From NCBI GenBank assembly GCA_049692255.1, contig JBAVOR010000016.1, forward strand, positions 7,006 to 71,005: 64,000 bases of DNA, written 5' to 3'. Positions 47,986-55,371 of this stretch are shown here, one piece after another. The notes below the pieces were generated by a model. That model made no database searches. It was not told where the DNA came from and was given only the letters and a program-made list of their open reading frames with translations. Numbering within the stretch: the first letter of the stretch is position 1; every line of letters starts with the position of its first letter. Source of the DNA: JBAVOR01 sp049692255 (GTDB lineage: Bacteria > Babelota > Babeliae > Babelales > JACPOV01). The translations under genes were made by a program, and so were the position numbers.

Positions 47986-48192
47986 ATGGCGTTTAGTGTT
48001 AAATCTAAAAAAAGCGGTAAAACGTATTATCTGCACACCAAAGAAGTAAAGCTCGCTGCAGGGCGTTTGCAAAAGATCTTCTATTTTGCTGGCGAAGCGG
48101 CAAAGAACGCAATTGATGCGTTACCAGCTGGCTACGAAGTAATGGAAAATGAACGCACCGGTTTGCCAATGCTGCGTAAAAAGAAAAAATAA
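47986..48192 (+). CDS. Conserved small basic protein (68 residues)
   Basis: Begins with an AAGGAG site 10 bases upstream and is followed by a strong terminator, so it is an independent gene. The sequence (SGKTYYLHTKEVKL, RLQKIFYFAGE, LPAGYEVMEN, then TGLPMLRKKKK) matches a pattern I have seen in small conserved proteins of several phyla. The function is unknown; the basic ends would allow nucleic-acid contact. It is probably cytoplasmic, as there is no signal. Confidence 0.75.
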   Translation: MAFSVKSKKSGKTYYLHTKEVKLAAGRLQKIFYFAGEAAKNAIDALPAGYEVMENERTGLPMLRKKKK

Positions 48193-48210
48193 ACGCACGC
48201 ATAGTTTTGA

Positions 48211-48256
48211 AAATAAAAAAAGCCCCAGGTTTTTATGCCTGGGGCTTTTTTTATTT
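48211..48256. terminator. Strong bidirectional rho-independent terminator
   Basis: A near-perfect 19-base stem (A-rich arm, AGCCCCAGG/CCTGGGGCT, T-rich arm) with an 8-base loop, shared by the convergent 68-residue protein gene and the DEAD-box helicase gene. Confidence 0.92.
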
Positions 48257-48266
48257 TGGGTTACTT

Positions 48267-49898
48267 TTATCGATGCATTGGTCGTTTGGTGTCTTTAACG
48301 ATATATGCTTTTACCCGTTTGTGTGTAATTGGGTTTGTTTGAATAGTCTGCAAACATTCGCGTAAACGGTTTTCTGTTAAAGAAATAAACGTTTTTTTCT
48401 TAATAACGCGTACTTTTAAGATTTCGTTGCCCGCTACATTACAAATGTCTGCCAAGTAGTTGCGCACCATTTTTTCATTGCACTTATTGTCAGTCCCCAC
48501 TTCTACACAGATTTCATCAATGGTTTCTTCATCATTGCCACGGTCATATGCACGATCGCTTACGCGATTGCTACTGATTGGAGAAATCTCTTCATGTGCT
48601 ATATCTTTAAAAAATATTGTTTCCAATGCTACAGCAAACGCTTGCTGTATTTCTGCTGGCGTAAACGAACTTATCGTTTCTTTCAACGAAGCATGGATGC
48701 TTGAGAGCTTTTCGAGTGGCTTTTTTGATTGTTCAATAAAGTCAGAAATAGCAACCATTTTTATTTGCATAACTGCTTCGATTGAAGGGATGGAAATTTC
48801 TTGTAATTTGGTATTAGCTGAACGTTCAAGGCGCTTGATGCGATATTGTTCGTTCGGTTGTACAAATACGATCGCAATACCTTCTTTACCCGCACGGCCT
48901 GTACGTCCAATACGGTGTACGTAGTTTTCAAATTCGTTGGGGATAGAGAAGTTAATTACGTGGGTTAAATCGGACACGTCAATACCACGTGCAGCAACGT
49001 CGGTAGCAACAAGGATATTAAAATCTTTATTTTTAAATCCTTTGATCACTTGGTTACGCACTGTTTGTTTCATGTCACCATGCAAGCAATTTACTTTGAA
49101 TCCTTTGCTTGCTAGCTGTTCCATCACTTCACTTGCCAACAACTTTGTTTGGCAGAAAATGATACCATAAAAGTTAGGGGTTGCTTCGATAAAGCGTGCC
49201 GTTGCGTCAACGCGCTTGCGCATAGGAACAACGCAATAATATTGCTCAACTTGTGAGCTGACTAACCCCGGCGTTGCCGCTTTAATAACCGATACATTCG
49301 CCATATGTGACTTAATAATCTCTTTAATACCCGGGCGTACCGTCGCAGAGAATAACCAAATTTGCCTATTTTTTGGGGCGAATTGTAAAATTTCATCAAT
49401 CTCCTCTTTGAAGCCCATATCGAGCATAATGTCTGCTTCATCGAGTACTAATACCGATAACGCACTGAGTGAGAGTGTTTTGCGGCGCAAATGGTCATTT
49501 AAACGCCCTGGCGTACCAATAATAATCTGTGCGCCTCGTTTAATGTTAGTAATCTGCTGGTTGATAGGCATGCCACCGTAAATAGGTTCTATAGCAATGC
49601 CAGTGTGCGCGCTGACCGCTTTTAAGCTTTCATAAATTTGAAGCACGAGTTCGCGGGTTGGTGCAACTACTAAGCCTTGTACAATGCGTTTGTTGATATC
49701 AATAGCATGAAGCAAAGGGATGCCAAATGCTAATGTTTTGCCCGTACCTGTTTGCGCTTGTGCGTGCACGTCTTGCTTAAGGTTTTCGAGCAATAATGAT
49801 ATTGCTTTGGTTTGAATTTCAGTGGGCTGTTGAAAGCCAAGTGTTTGTAAGTTTTTTTGGATTTCCGGAGAAATCGGGAGTGTAGTAAACGAGTTCAT
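48267..49898 (-). CDS. DEAD-box ATP-dependent RNA helicase with DbpA-like RNA-binding domain
   Basis: ATP-driven RNA remodelling enzyme, cytoplasmic. Motifs in order: AQTGTGKT (I), PTRELVLQ (Ia), GTPGRL (Ib), DEAD (II), SAT (III), the ATDVAARGID region (V) and HRIGRTGRAG (VI). A C-terminal domain (about the last 75 residues, EICVEVGTDNKCNEKMV onward) resembles the RRM-like DbpA/CsdA RNA-binding module. I choose ATG 49898, with AAAGG 9 bases upstream; the frame is open to 49931. CsdA/DeaD-type roles in ribosome assembly and cold adaptation are likely. Confidence 0.94.
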   Translation of the reverse strand: MNSFTTLPISPEIQKNLQTLGFQQPTEIQTKAISLLLENLKQDVHAQAQTGTGKTLAFGIPLLHAIDINKRIVQGLVVAPTRELVLQIYESLKAVSAHTGIAIEPIYGGMPINQQITNIKRGAQIIIGTPGRLNDHLRRKTLSLSALSVLVLDEADIMLDMGFKEEIDEILQFAPKNRQIWLFSATVRPGIKEIIKSHMANVSVIKAATPGLVSSQVEQYYCVVPMRKRVDATARFIEATPNFYGIIFCQTKLLASEVMEQLASKGFKVNCLHGDMKQTVRNQVIKGFKNKDFNILVATDVAARGIDVSDLTHVINFSIPNEFENYVHRIGRTGRAGKEGIAIVFVQPNEQYRIKRLERSANTKLQEISIPSIEAVMQIKMVAISDFIEQSKKPLEKLSSIHASLKETISSFTPAEIQQAFAVALETIFFKDIAHEEISPISSNRVSDRAYDRGNDEETIDEICVEVGTDNKCNEKMVRNYLADICNVAGNEILKVRVIKKKTFISLTENRLRECLQTIQTNPITHKRVKAYIVKDTKRPMHR

Positions 49899-49931
49899 TA
49901 GATAGGTACCTTTCATTTTGTGCCTAAACAT

Positions 49932-50165
49932 TCATTTATAGCACAAGATGCCAATACCAGAATCCATGCGCCGATATATCTCCATATGCTATTTGTATAT
50001 CATAGTATCATATTTTTACGCACCTGCATACCCCCGGCGAATATTTGGGTATTTAGGCAAATAATTCAAATTGAAAACTTTCTAGGCGCTCGCTTATTTG
50101 CGGCACAAATTACCGCAACAGTGTGTTACCAATATTTTTGTATGTTTATTTATGAAGTTATTTTT
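49932..50165. other. Intergenic region without a convincing gene
   Basis: A weak plus-strand frame (49920-50183, 87 residues) has no ribosome site and no family features. I see nothing else except the hairpin that follows. Confidence 0.35.
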
Positions 50166-50200
50166 AATCCCCGATCTTTTTAAAACCGGGGATTATTTTT
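50166..50200 (+). terminator. Orphan terminator-like hairpin
   Basis: AATCCCCG/CGGGGATT stem, 13-base loop, followed by ATTTTT on the plus strand. No gene on the plus strand ends here, so it may close a small RNA, or it may help end the minus-strand operon whose last gene stops at 50220. Confidence 0.55.
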
Positions 50201-50219
50201 GTATCAATGTTAGGCGTCA

Positions 50220-50351
50220 TCAAAACCAATTGCGAAATATTTTTTCTAAATACTGCAATTCTTTTTGGCCCCATTCCGTATGCTTCAAAACAAGTTGATA
50301 TGTAAGCCAAAAAAGAAATTGACCAAGCATAATATGAGTCATCTCACTCAT
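50220..50351 (-). CDS. Small protein (43 residues), coupled to the preceding small gene
   Basis: Starts MSEMTHIMLGQFLFWL, has a hydrophobic first half and a charged amphipathic second half (KELQYLEKIFRNWF). GGGAG lies about 7 bases upstream. Its ATG overlaps the end of the 34-residue gene by 8 bases (ATGAGTGA), which is typical of translational coupling. It is short, so confidence rests on start site and operon context. Function unknown. Confidence 0.4.
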   Translation of the reverse strand: MSEMTHIMLGQFLFWLTYQLVLKHTEWGQKELQYLEKIFRNWF

Positions 50352-50448
50352 TATCTACTCCCATCTTTCTAAAAATCCATTTCTTTGAAGGGATTCCTAA
50401 AAAATAAAGGGTTAGAGTGAGTAAATATACTTCGTACCAATACCACAT
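50344..50448 (-). CDS. Small membrane protein (34 residues)
   Basis: Begins MWYWYEVYLLTLTLYFLG, a single hydrophobic helix followed by a basic end (PSKKWIFRKM). It lies 12 bases downstream of the stop of the 173-residue exported protein and overlaps the 43-residue frame by 8 bases. Could be a small membrane peptide of the same transcript. Function unknown. Confidence 0.4.
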   Translation of the reverse strand: MWYWYEVYLLTLTLYFLGIPSKKWIFRKMGVDNE

Positions 50449-50460
50449 ATTTTACGGTTC

Positions 50461-50982
50461 CTATACAGGTCCAGTTTCAACGGCGAGAACTATGCCACCC
50501 GCAATACCCATCGCATTACTCAATAATTCAATCGAAGGACCAGCATAACTAGCAAGGGTTGCTTGTACTATCATCTGGCTACCAGGTACAAAAAAGTTAG
50601 CAGCGAATGATACGCCTAATATAGCCCCTTGTGCAGCCAAATGAGTAGCAGCTTTAGACCAGACAAATCCTAAATAAGCGCCATTAGCGCCACCACCATT
50701 TAATCTTCCATGGGCCTTAAGCGTATATTCGCCATTGCTCATTTTGCTAGCAGTAATGTAACCATATGTGGCAAATTGATTGAGATTTGATTTGTTCATG
50801 TTACGCAATTGTGCATCCATGTTCCAGTTATGCACTTTTCGTGTTATTTCATCGTTGACAACGTAGAAATTGTCTTTGTGATGAATAAGTTGTGCATTAT
50901 CAAGACCATATACGGTTAGTTCTTGTGCGCGCACGCCACATGAAATTAACAAGATGGCTAATAGACGTTTAGTAATTGACAT
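50461..50982 (-). CDS. Exported protein with glycine/alanine-rich hydrophobic C-terminal half
   Basis: 173 residues with a signal peptide (1-19). The mature N-terminal half is polar. The C-terminal half has two or three Gly/Ala-rich hydrophobic stretches (AAQGAILGVSFAANFF and MGIAGGIVLAVETG), suggesting membrane insertion. Two tiny frames follow on the same strand with tight spacing. No family recognised. Confidence 0.6.
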   Translation of the reverse strand: MSITKRLLAILLISCGVRAQELTVYGLDNAQLIHHKDNFYVVNDEITRKVHNWNMDAQLRNMNKSNLNQFATYGYITASKMSNGEYTLKAHGRLNGGGANGAYLGFVWSKAATHLAAQGAILGVSFAANFFVPGSQMIVQATLASYAGPSIELLSNAMGIAGGIVLAVETGPV

Positions 50983-51307
50983 AAGAGTCCTTCTTAGCTG
51001 TATTAAACTATTTAAAAATTACTTCACCGCTAGCCTTTTTTTGAAAAAAACAAAAAGCGATTAAGATGCTTACTGTATCATGCAGCCTCCTTTGGAAAAA
51101 TATAAAATAATAAAAATGATAAAAGATTGTAGATGATATGGAAAATATTGGCAAGTTATTTTATCAATTATTATGTTTCAATCGCGTTTTTAATGGGTAT
51201 ACAAATGTAGAAAAAATGGCTTAGCTAAGACACATTTTAAACTTTATTTCAACAAATTTTATGACATATTTTTTTATATTTTTAATGCACTAAAAACATA
51301 ACGTTGA
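50983..51307. other. AT-rich intergenic region
   Basis: About 320 AT-rich bases between divergent genes. I see no gene or convincing promoter pair here. Confidence 0.35.
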
Positions 51308-51868
51308 CTGCACAATTGCTACGCAATAGCGTATATTTTTAGATTAGAGCAAGACAAAAAGTGGGACGAATCAATAGCATTGATGCAAGGGGTGATTAAG
51401 CACAATCCCCATGATAAAGATGCGTATATGTGTATGAACTATCTTCTTATGAATCTTTTGGCAGAAGAAGAATATGATGTGCAAAAAGAAAAGTATTATG
51501 AAATGTTAGCAAAATGGTATTTTGATGAATCATATACGCAGTTTTCTAATGATGCAGAATATTTATATATTACTGGTAAGACAGCAGTGATGGGAGAATG
51601 GTTTTTTGGTATCACTGCGCAAGATTATGAGGCGATGATAGAAAAAGCTAAACGATTAGAACCGCAGAATGTCGTATATAAAGAAGATTATTATTGGGAC
51701 CTTTACGATAAAAATTCGTGCGACCCAGAGCTTGTTGCTTATGCGCGATTGTTATTGAGTGCAGCTTCTCCGGCCAGACAGCAATTAACAAGTAAAGGTG
51801 CGGTGGGCGAATATTTGCTTGAATTGAAAGAGAACTGGTGTAGGGCAGTTTTAGCAAATATGCAATGA
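51308..51868 (+). pseudogene. 5'-truncated TPR-like protein gene
   Basis: The frame is open from just after a TGA (51305-51307) to 51868, and the residues before the first ATG (RLEQDKKWDESIAL) read as part of a TPR helix pair leading into MQGVIKHNPHDKDAYM. No ribosome site precedes TTG 51380 or ATG 51383. The break coincides with a 16-base stretch (51312-51327) identical to part of repeat R1. The gene therefore seems to have lost its 5' end. The rest is intact and shows two or three TPR-like helical pairs. If translated, it would lack a signal peptide. Confidence 0.5.
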
Positions 51869-51877
51869 CGCTGATAC

Positions 51878-52618
51878 CTAAGGCATTAATGCATGGGCAA
51901 CGGTATCATAAAACGCGCTTATGGGTTGCGCCAAGAACGTTGAAAAAGTGATGCCGATTGCTTGGAGTTCTGGCGTATCATTTGTTTGCAAACAGGCGCG
52001 GCTATTTTTTTCTTGATCATCAATAAACACGATGGTGTCAACGAATGCATATTTTTTATGTACGTATTGCGCCAAGTGAATAAAGTATGCCAACTGTGGC
52101 TTGCCAATTAATTTTTTCTGTTGCGCATGATAAAAAGGGATCAGCTCACCATCAAATAAAGCGAAGAAATCTGGATATTCTGTTTTGAGCTCATCTAAAG
52201 ATGTTAGGTGAATATTCGAAGCGATTATCTGTGTATAGCCAGCGTTGTGGAGTTTTTGTACCAGCTGTTGCGCGCCCGGCGCAAGCACATATGAGCTAAT
52301 TGCACGTTTTAGCTGTGGTTTGACTTCATCCAATAAAGGGTGTTGTTCACAGAGCATATTAAGGAACTGATCATGTGTGACCGCTTCTTTTGCAACGTGA
52401 TATGCAGTGTAGAGAATGGATGGTACTTTAATGATCAGCTTGAACGGGTGCGAGTGCATTTTAATGGTGTGATACACGCGTGAAAGAGTTACTCTTGTAT
52501 CCCGTTTCAATAACGTTTTATGCAGATCCCATGCTATTGCGGAATGCGATGGGTTGTATGCACATATGGGGTAGAATAAAAATGCGCTCGAGAGAAAAGT
52601 TAACATATAATGCTTCAT
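51878..52618 (-). CDS. Exported HAD-superfamily hydrolase
   Basis: 246 residues with a signal peptide (about 1-20). HAD motif I reads AWDLHKTLL: the nucleophile Asp is present but the second Asp of DxD is His, as in haloacid-dehalogenase-like or other variant members. Motif II is IIASN, and motif IV is VFIDDQ with two Asp. A Lys (GKPQ) fits motif III. Phosphatase or dehalogenase chemistry is possible. It is divergent from the ankyrin-like gene, with which it shares an intergenic region. Confidence 0.75.
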   Translation of the reverse strand: MKHYMLTFLSSAFLFYPICAYNPSHSAIAWDLHKTLLKRDTRVTLSRVYHTIKMHSHPFKLIIKVPSILYTAYHVAKEAVTHDQFLNMLCEQHPLLDEVKPQLKRAISSYVLAPGAQQLVQKLHNAGYTQIIASNIHLTSLDELKTEYPDFFALFDGELIPFYHAQQKKLIGKPQLAYFIHLAQYVHKKYAFVDTIVFIDDQEKNSRACLQTNDTPELQAIGITFSTFLAQPISAFYDTVAHALMP

Positions 52619-52659
52619 ATATTTTTTTCGATTATTATTATGTACTTTTTAGTTACTCT

Positions 52660-52683
52660 GTTATTATATTGCGCAATAATAAC
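52660..52683. promoter_or_regulatory. Palindromic site between divergent genes
   Basis: GTTATTAT and ATAATAAC arms around a central ATTGCGCAAT, midway between the divergent HAD and ankyrin-like genes. It could be an operator for both; this is inference from position and symmetry only. Confidence 0.3.
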
Positions 52684-52706
52684 TTATTCTATTGTTAGGA
52701 GACTTG

Positions 52707-53210
52707 ATGAAAAAATTGCTCACTGCTTTATCTTTTGCTGCAATTGTACCATCTTATGGCATGGATAAAGAGAGCAATGCCCAAAAACAACTTGGCTATA
52801 CGCCGTTGCATTGCGTCGCACTGATACAACCCCCAATGATGCCGTTTGACGAAAGCAATTTGAACTTACCTGAACTTGATATGAATAAGGCAGCAATAGC
52901 CGCTTTGCTTATTATAAGAAACCGCAACGATGTATATTCCATCGATAACGATGGGAAAACGCCCATCGATTATGCGACTATAAATAAAGATAAGTTACCC
53001 TCCGTGTACGAAGTGATAATGGCGGGAAAAATAAAAACAGATATAGAGCGGGAGGCAGAGTTGAATGTTCCTAAGCCAGTAAATAATCAATTCTATACGT
53101 ATATCGAGCATCGAGCTGTTACTAACTATATCGAAGAACACCTTGAAAAATCAGCAGCATGGAATAATGCAATGATGGCGATACTCAAATATATTCCGAA
53201 AGTTGAATAG
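52707..53210 (+). CDS. Small exported protein with ankyrin-like repeat
   Basis: I choose ATG 52707, with AGGAG upstream, giving a signal peptide (MKKLLTALSFAAIVPSYG). LGYTPLHCVAL and DNDGKTPIDYA are the start helices of ankyrin repeats, separated by a helical insertion. Only one or two repeats are present, so it may be part of a larger family member or a compact binding protein. Export of an ankyrin-type module suggests a host protein partner. It overlaps the end of umuC by 26 bases. Confidence 0.65.
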   Translation: MKKLLTALSFAAIVPSYGMDKESNAQKQLGYTPLHCVALIQPPMMPFDESNLNLPELDMNKAAIAALLIIRNRNDVYSIDNDGKTPIDYATINKDKLPSVYEVIMAGKIKTDIEREAELNVPKPVNNQFYTYIEHRAVTNYIEEHLEKSAAWNNAMMAILKYIPKVE

Positions 53211-54465
53211 TCAAAATCTCATTCCATTCAGTTGTATAACGCGGTGATTGTGCATTTGATTTGCTGCGCCATTCTCGTGTTGTGCCCGTTGATGCAAAAA
53301 ATACGGTGCCAGCGCCCAATTGTGCATTGATGTTATCAAGTGCATGAGTGATGGCATTATTTTCTATACTATTGTCTGATTGTGCATGAGTGTGCAATTG
53401 TATGTGATTGGCAGATGAAATGTCACCAAGTGTTACCCCTACTTTTTTATACAAAATGCCGGGCTTAAATAGTTGACGCACCGCTTGGCGTGCGGCAGCA
53501 ATGAGTGTAGGAGTAAAGTTGCTTGCAACAGGTAAAGTAATGGTATGACTATCGTATGAACGATGCGCATCGTTCAGTTCTGTTTTGAAAAGCACAAAGA
53601 CGGTTACCGTTTTTGCGCTGCTGTTTTGTGATCGCAATTTTTCTGCAGCACGGGCGATGTGGTACGATGCAGCTTCCTGTAATTCGAGCACGGTAGTGAC
53701 GATTTTGCCAAATAGACGCGAAACGGTGATGCCCTGTTTCTCATGCGAGGGTTCTTCGTTTAATGGATAACAGACAGTACCTTGCAGTTCCATTTGCACG
53801 CGGCGCCCGAGCACGGTGAGTTGCCGGTTAATGAGCTGTTCATCTGCCGTTGCAAAACCATATGCATCGCGAATGCCATATTTGTGCAACAGTTTTGCGC
53901 TTCTATGGCCAATGCCCCACACCTCTTCGACTGGAATATTTTCTAGTAATACCTTTTGTTGCGGGTGATTAGTAATATCGAACACTCCAGCATATTGGCT
54001 ACTTTTTTTGGCTATTCGATTGGCAATTTTAGCGAGTGTTTTAGTGGGCCCTATACCAATAGAAATAGGAATGCCTACGTGTTGATATACCCGATTACGT
54101 AATGCATGTGCTGCTGCCATGTGATCAACAGTAGGCGCAAAAAAAAAGAATGCCTCGTCGATTGAATAGATCTCTAATGCTGCTGCTTGGCCGGCAATAG
54201 TGTGCATAACTCTGTCTGCCATATCTCCATATAAAGCAAAATTGCTTGAAAGCTGTATCACTCCGTGCTGCTTGAATACCTGTTTGCACGTAAATGCAGG
54301 TGCGCCCATGGCTATGCCTAACCCCTTTGCTTCGTTAGAGCGAGCAATTACGCAACCGTCATTGCCAGACAACACCACTACTGCCTTGCCAATCAATTGC
54401 GGGTTAAATACCCGCTCGCAAGAAACAAAAAAGTTATTGCAATCGGCAAGCACAAATTTCTTCAT
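53185..54465 (-). CDS. umuC: Y-family DNA polymerase (UmuC)
   Basis: Translesion DNA polymerase catalytic subunit. The N-terminus has LADCNNFFVSCER with catalytic Asp8, then RSNEAKGLGIAMGAP; YSIDEAFFF holds the catalytic Asp-Glu pair. Little-finger and C-terminal parts bring the length to 426 residues, close to Escherichia coli UmuC. It overlaps the upstream umuD'-like gene by 4 bases, so the pair forms an operon as in other bacteria. Confidence 0.94.
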   Translation of the reverse strand: MKKFVLADCNNFFVSCERVFNPQLIGKAVVVLSGNDGCVIARSNEAKGLGIAMGAPAFTCKQVFKQHGVIQLSSNFALYGDMADRVMHTIAGQAAALEIYSIDEAFFFFAPTVDHMAAAHALRNRVYQHVGIPISIGIGPTKTLAKIANRIAKKSSQYAGVFDITNHPQQKVLLENIPVEEVWGIGHRSAKLLHKYGIRDAYGFATADEQLINRQLTVLGRRVQMELQGTVCYPLNEEPSHEKQGITVSRLFGKIVTTVLELQEAASYHIARAAEKLRSQNSSAKTVTVFVLFKTELNDAHRSYDSHTITLPVASNFTPTLIAAARQAVRQLFKPGILYKKVGVTLGDISSANHIQLHTHAQSDNSIENNAITHALDNINAQLGAGTVFFASTGTTREWRSKSNAQSPRYTTEWNEILTIQLSEYI

Positions 54466-54800
54466 GGGTTTAATGCATGAATAACAAAGGTAACTATGCC
54501 CCAGATTTCACAATCATCGTTGCTATTAAGCATGCGTGATGGGTGGTGGGGGTTTTCTGAAATAAGAGCGATGCCGTTAGGTTCGAACTTAATACGGTTG
54601 ATCGTAAATTGATCATGTATACGTACTATAACCAGTGCGTTATCGGTGGGCGTTACTGCGCGATCTATTACCAAAATATCATGGGGATAAATGCCCGCGC
54701 TTGCCATGCTATTGCCAGTGACGCGTATAAAAAAAGTGGCAGCCGGGTGGGGCACCAGCAGTTCATTTAAATCAAGTGCATTTTCCATATCATGGGCCAT
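54462..54800 (-). CDS. UmuD-like protein lacking the cleavage segment and the catalytic lysine
   Basis: 112 residues from Met54800, aligned with UmuD from its residue about 38 (DLNELLVPHPAATFF) to the end. VTGNSMAS carries the expected Ser31. In the segment DQFTINRI the position of the UmuD catalytic lysine (E. coli Lys97, in FTVKKL) is Asn68, codon AAC. The N-terminal segment containing the Cys-Gly cleavage site is absent if this start is right; a longer in-frame start (55022) would overlap the divergent gene and add a hydrophobic stretch unlike UmuD. It therefore resembles the processed UmuD' form and would activate UmuC without self-cleavage. Confidence 0.75.
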   Translation of the reverse strand: MAHDMENALDLNELLVPHPAATFFIRVTGNSMASAGIYPHDILVIDRAVTPTDNALVIVRIHDQFTINRIKFEPNGIALISENPHHPSRMLNSNDDCEIWGIVTFVIHALNP

Positions 54801-54824
54801 AGCTAGGATTACAGTAAAAGAGTT

Positions 54825-54853
54825 TTGTGCGAAAAATAAACATATAGTATAAT
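54825..54853 (+). promoter_or_regulatory. Sigma-70-type promoter for the 141-residue exported protein
   Basis: TTGTGC (54825-54830), 17 bases, TATAAT (54848-54853), 36 bases before ATG 54889. The same stretch may also drive umuD'C on the other strand. Confidence 0.6.
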
Positions 54854-54888
54854 GTAAGCATTGTTTTAACTTTATTACAAGGACGCAT

Positions 54889-55314
54889 ATGAAAAAGATG
54901 TTATTCGCACTGCTATTGGTAATGCATTCATTGGTAAGTGCTATAGGCGGCGATTTTTTTGATACATTTAAAGATATGAATGTTGCAAGTGCCACGAACG
55001 CATGCATGAACAATAAGTCCATGGTCGTAGCGGCTAGTGCGTTTACATTTTTTACTGCGTTAAATCGGTTGAATAATAGGTCTTTAAGGTATGAGACTGA
55101 AAATTATCGAGATAACCCCAGTAATTACACAATGAATCCCCGTTTATTCGGTGCCGTTAAAGTTTTTACTTCAAATACTGACAAAGATGAAAAAGCATCT
55201 TATCACATTGTATGGAGTAAGGTAGGGGCTATTGGTGCGGGTGTTTCTGGGGCATTGTTTGTGTATGGTGCATGGGTCAATGGGTTAATACCATTAACTT
55301 TGCCCAAAAAATAA
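54889..55314 (+). CDS. Small exported protein with C-terminal membrane segment
   Basis: 141 residues with a signal peptide (1-18), a polar middle and a C-terminal hydrophobic helix (VGAIGAGVSGALFVYGAWV) before a short basic tail. This is the same plan as other small proteins of the window (for example at 28141). Divergent from umuD'C. No recognised domain. Confidence 0.6.
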   Translation: MKKMLFALLLVMHSLVSAIGGDFFDTFKDMNVASATNACMNNKSMVVAASAFTFFTALNRLNNRSLRYETENYRDNPSNYTMNPRLFGAVKVFTSNTDKDEKASYHIVWSKVGAIGAGVSGALFVYGAWVNGLIPLTLPKK

Positions 55315-55371
55315 CAAAATATTGATCTTGAATATAGAAAGCGCGGCTGGCTTGGTTTAAGCAGTTGCGCT

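Noticed and set aside
49920..50183. An 87-residue plus-strand frame ending at the orphan terminator
   Set aside because: No ribosome site and an unlikely composition; kept only as a gap note.
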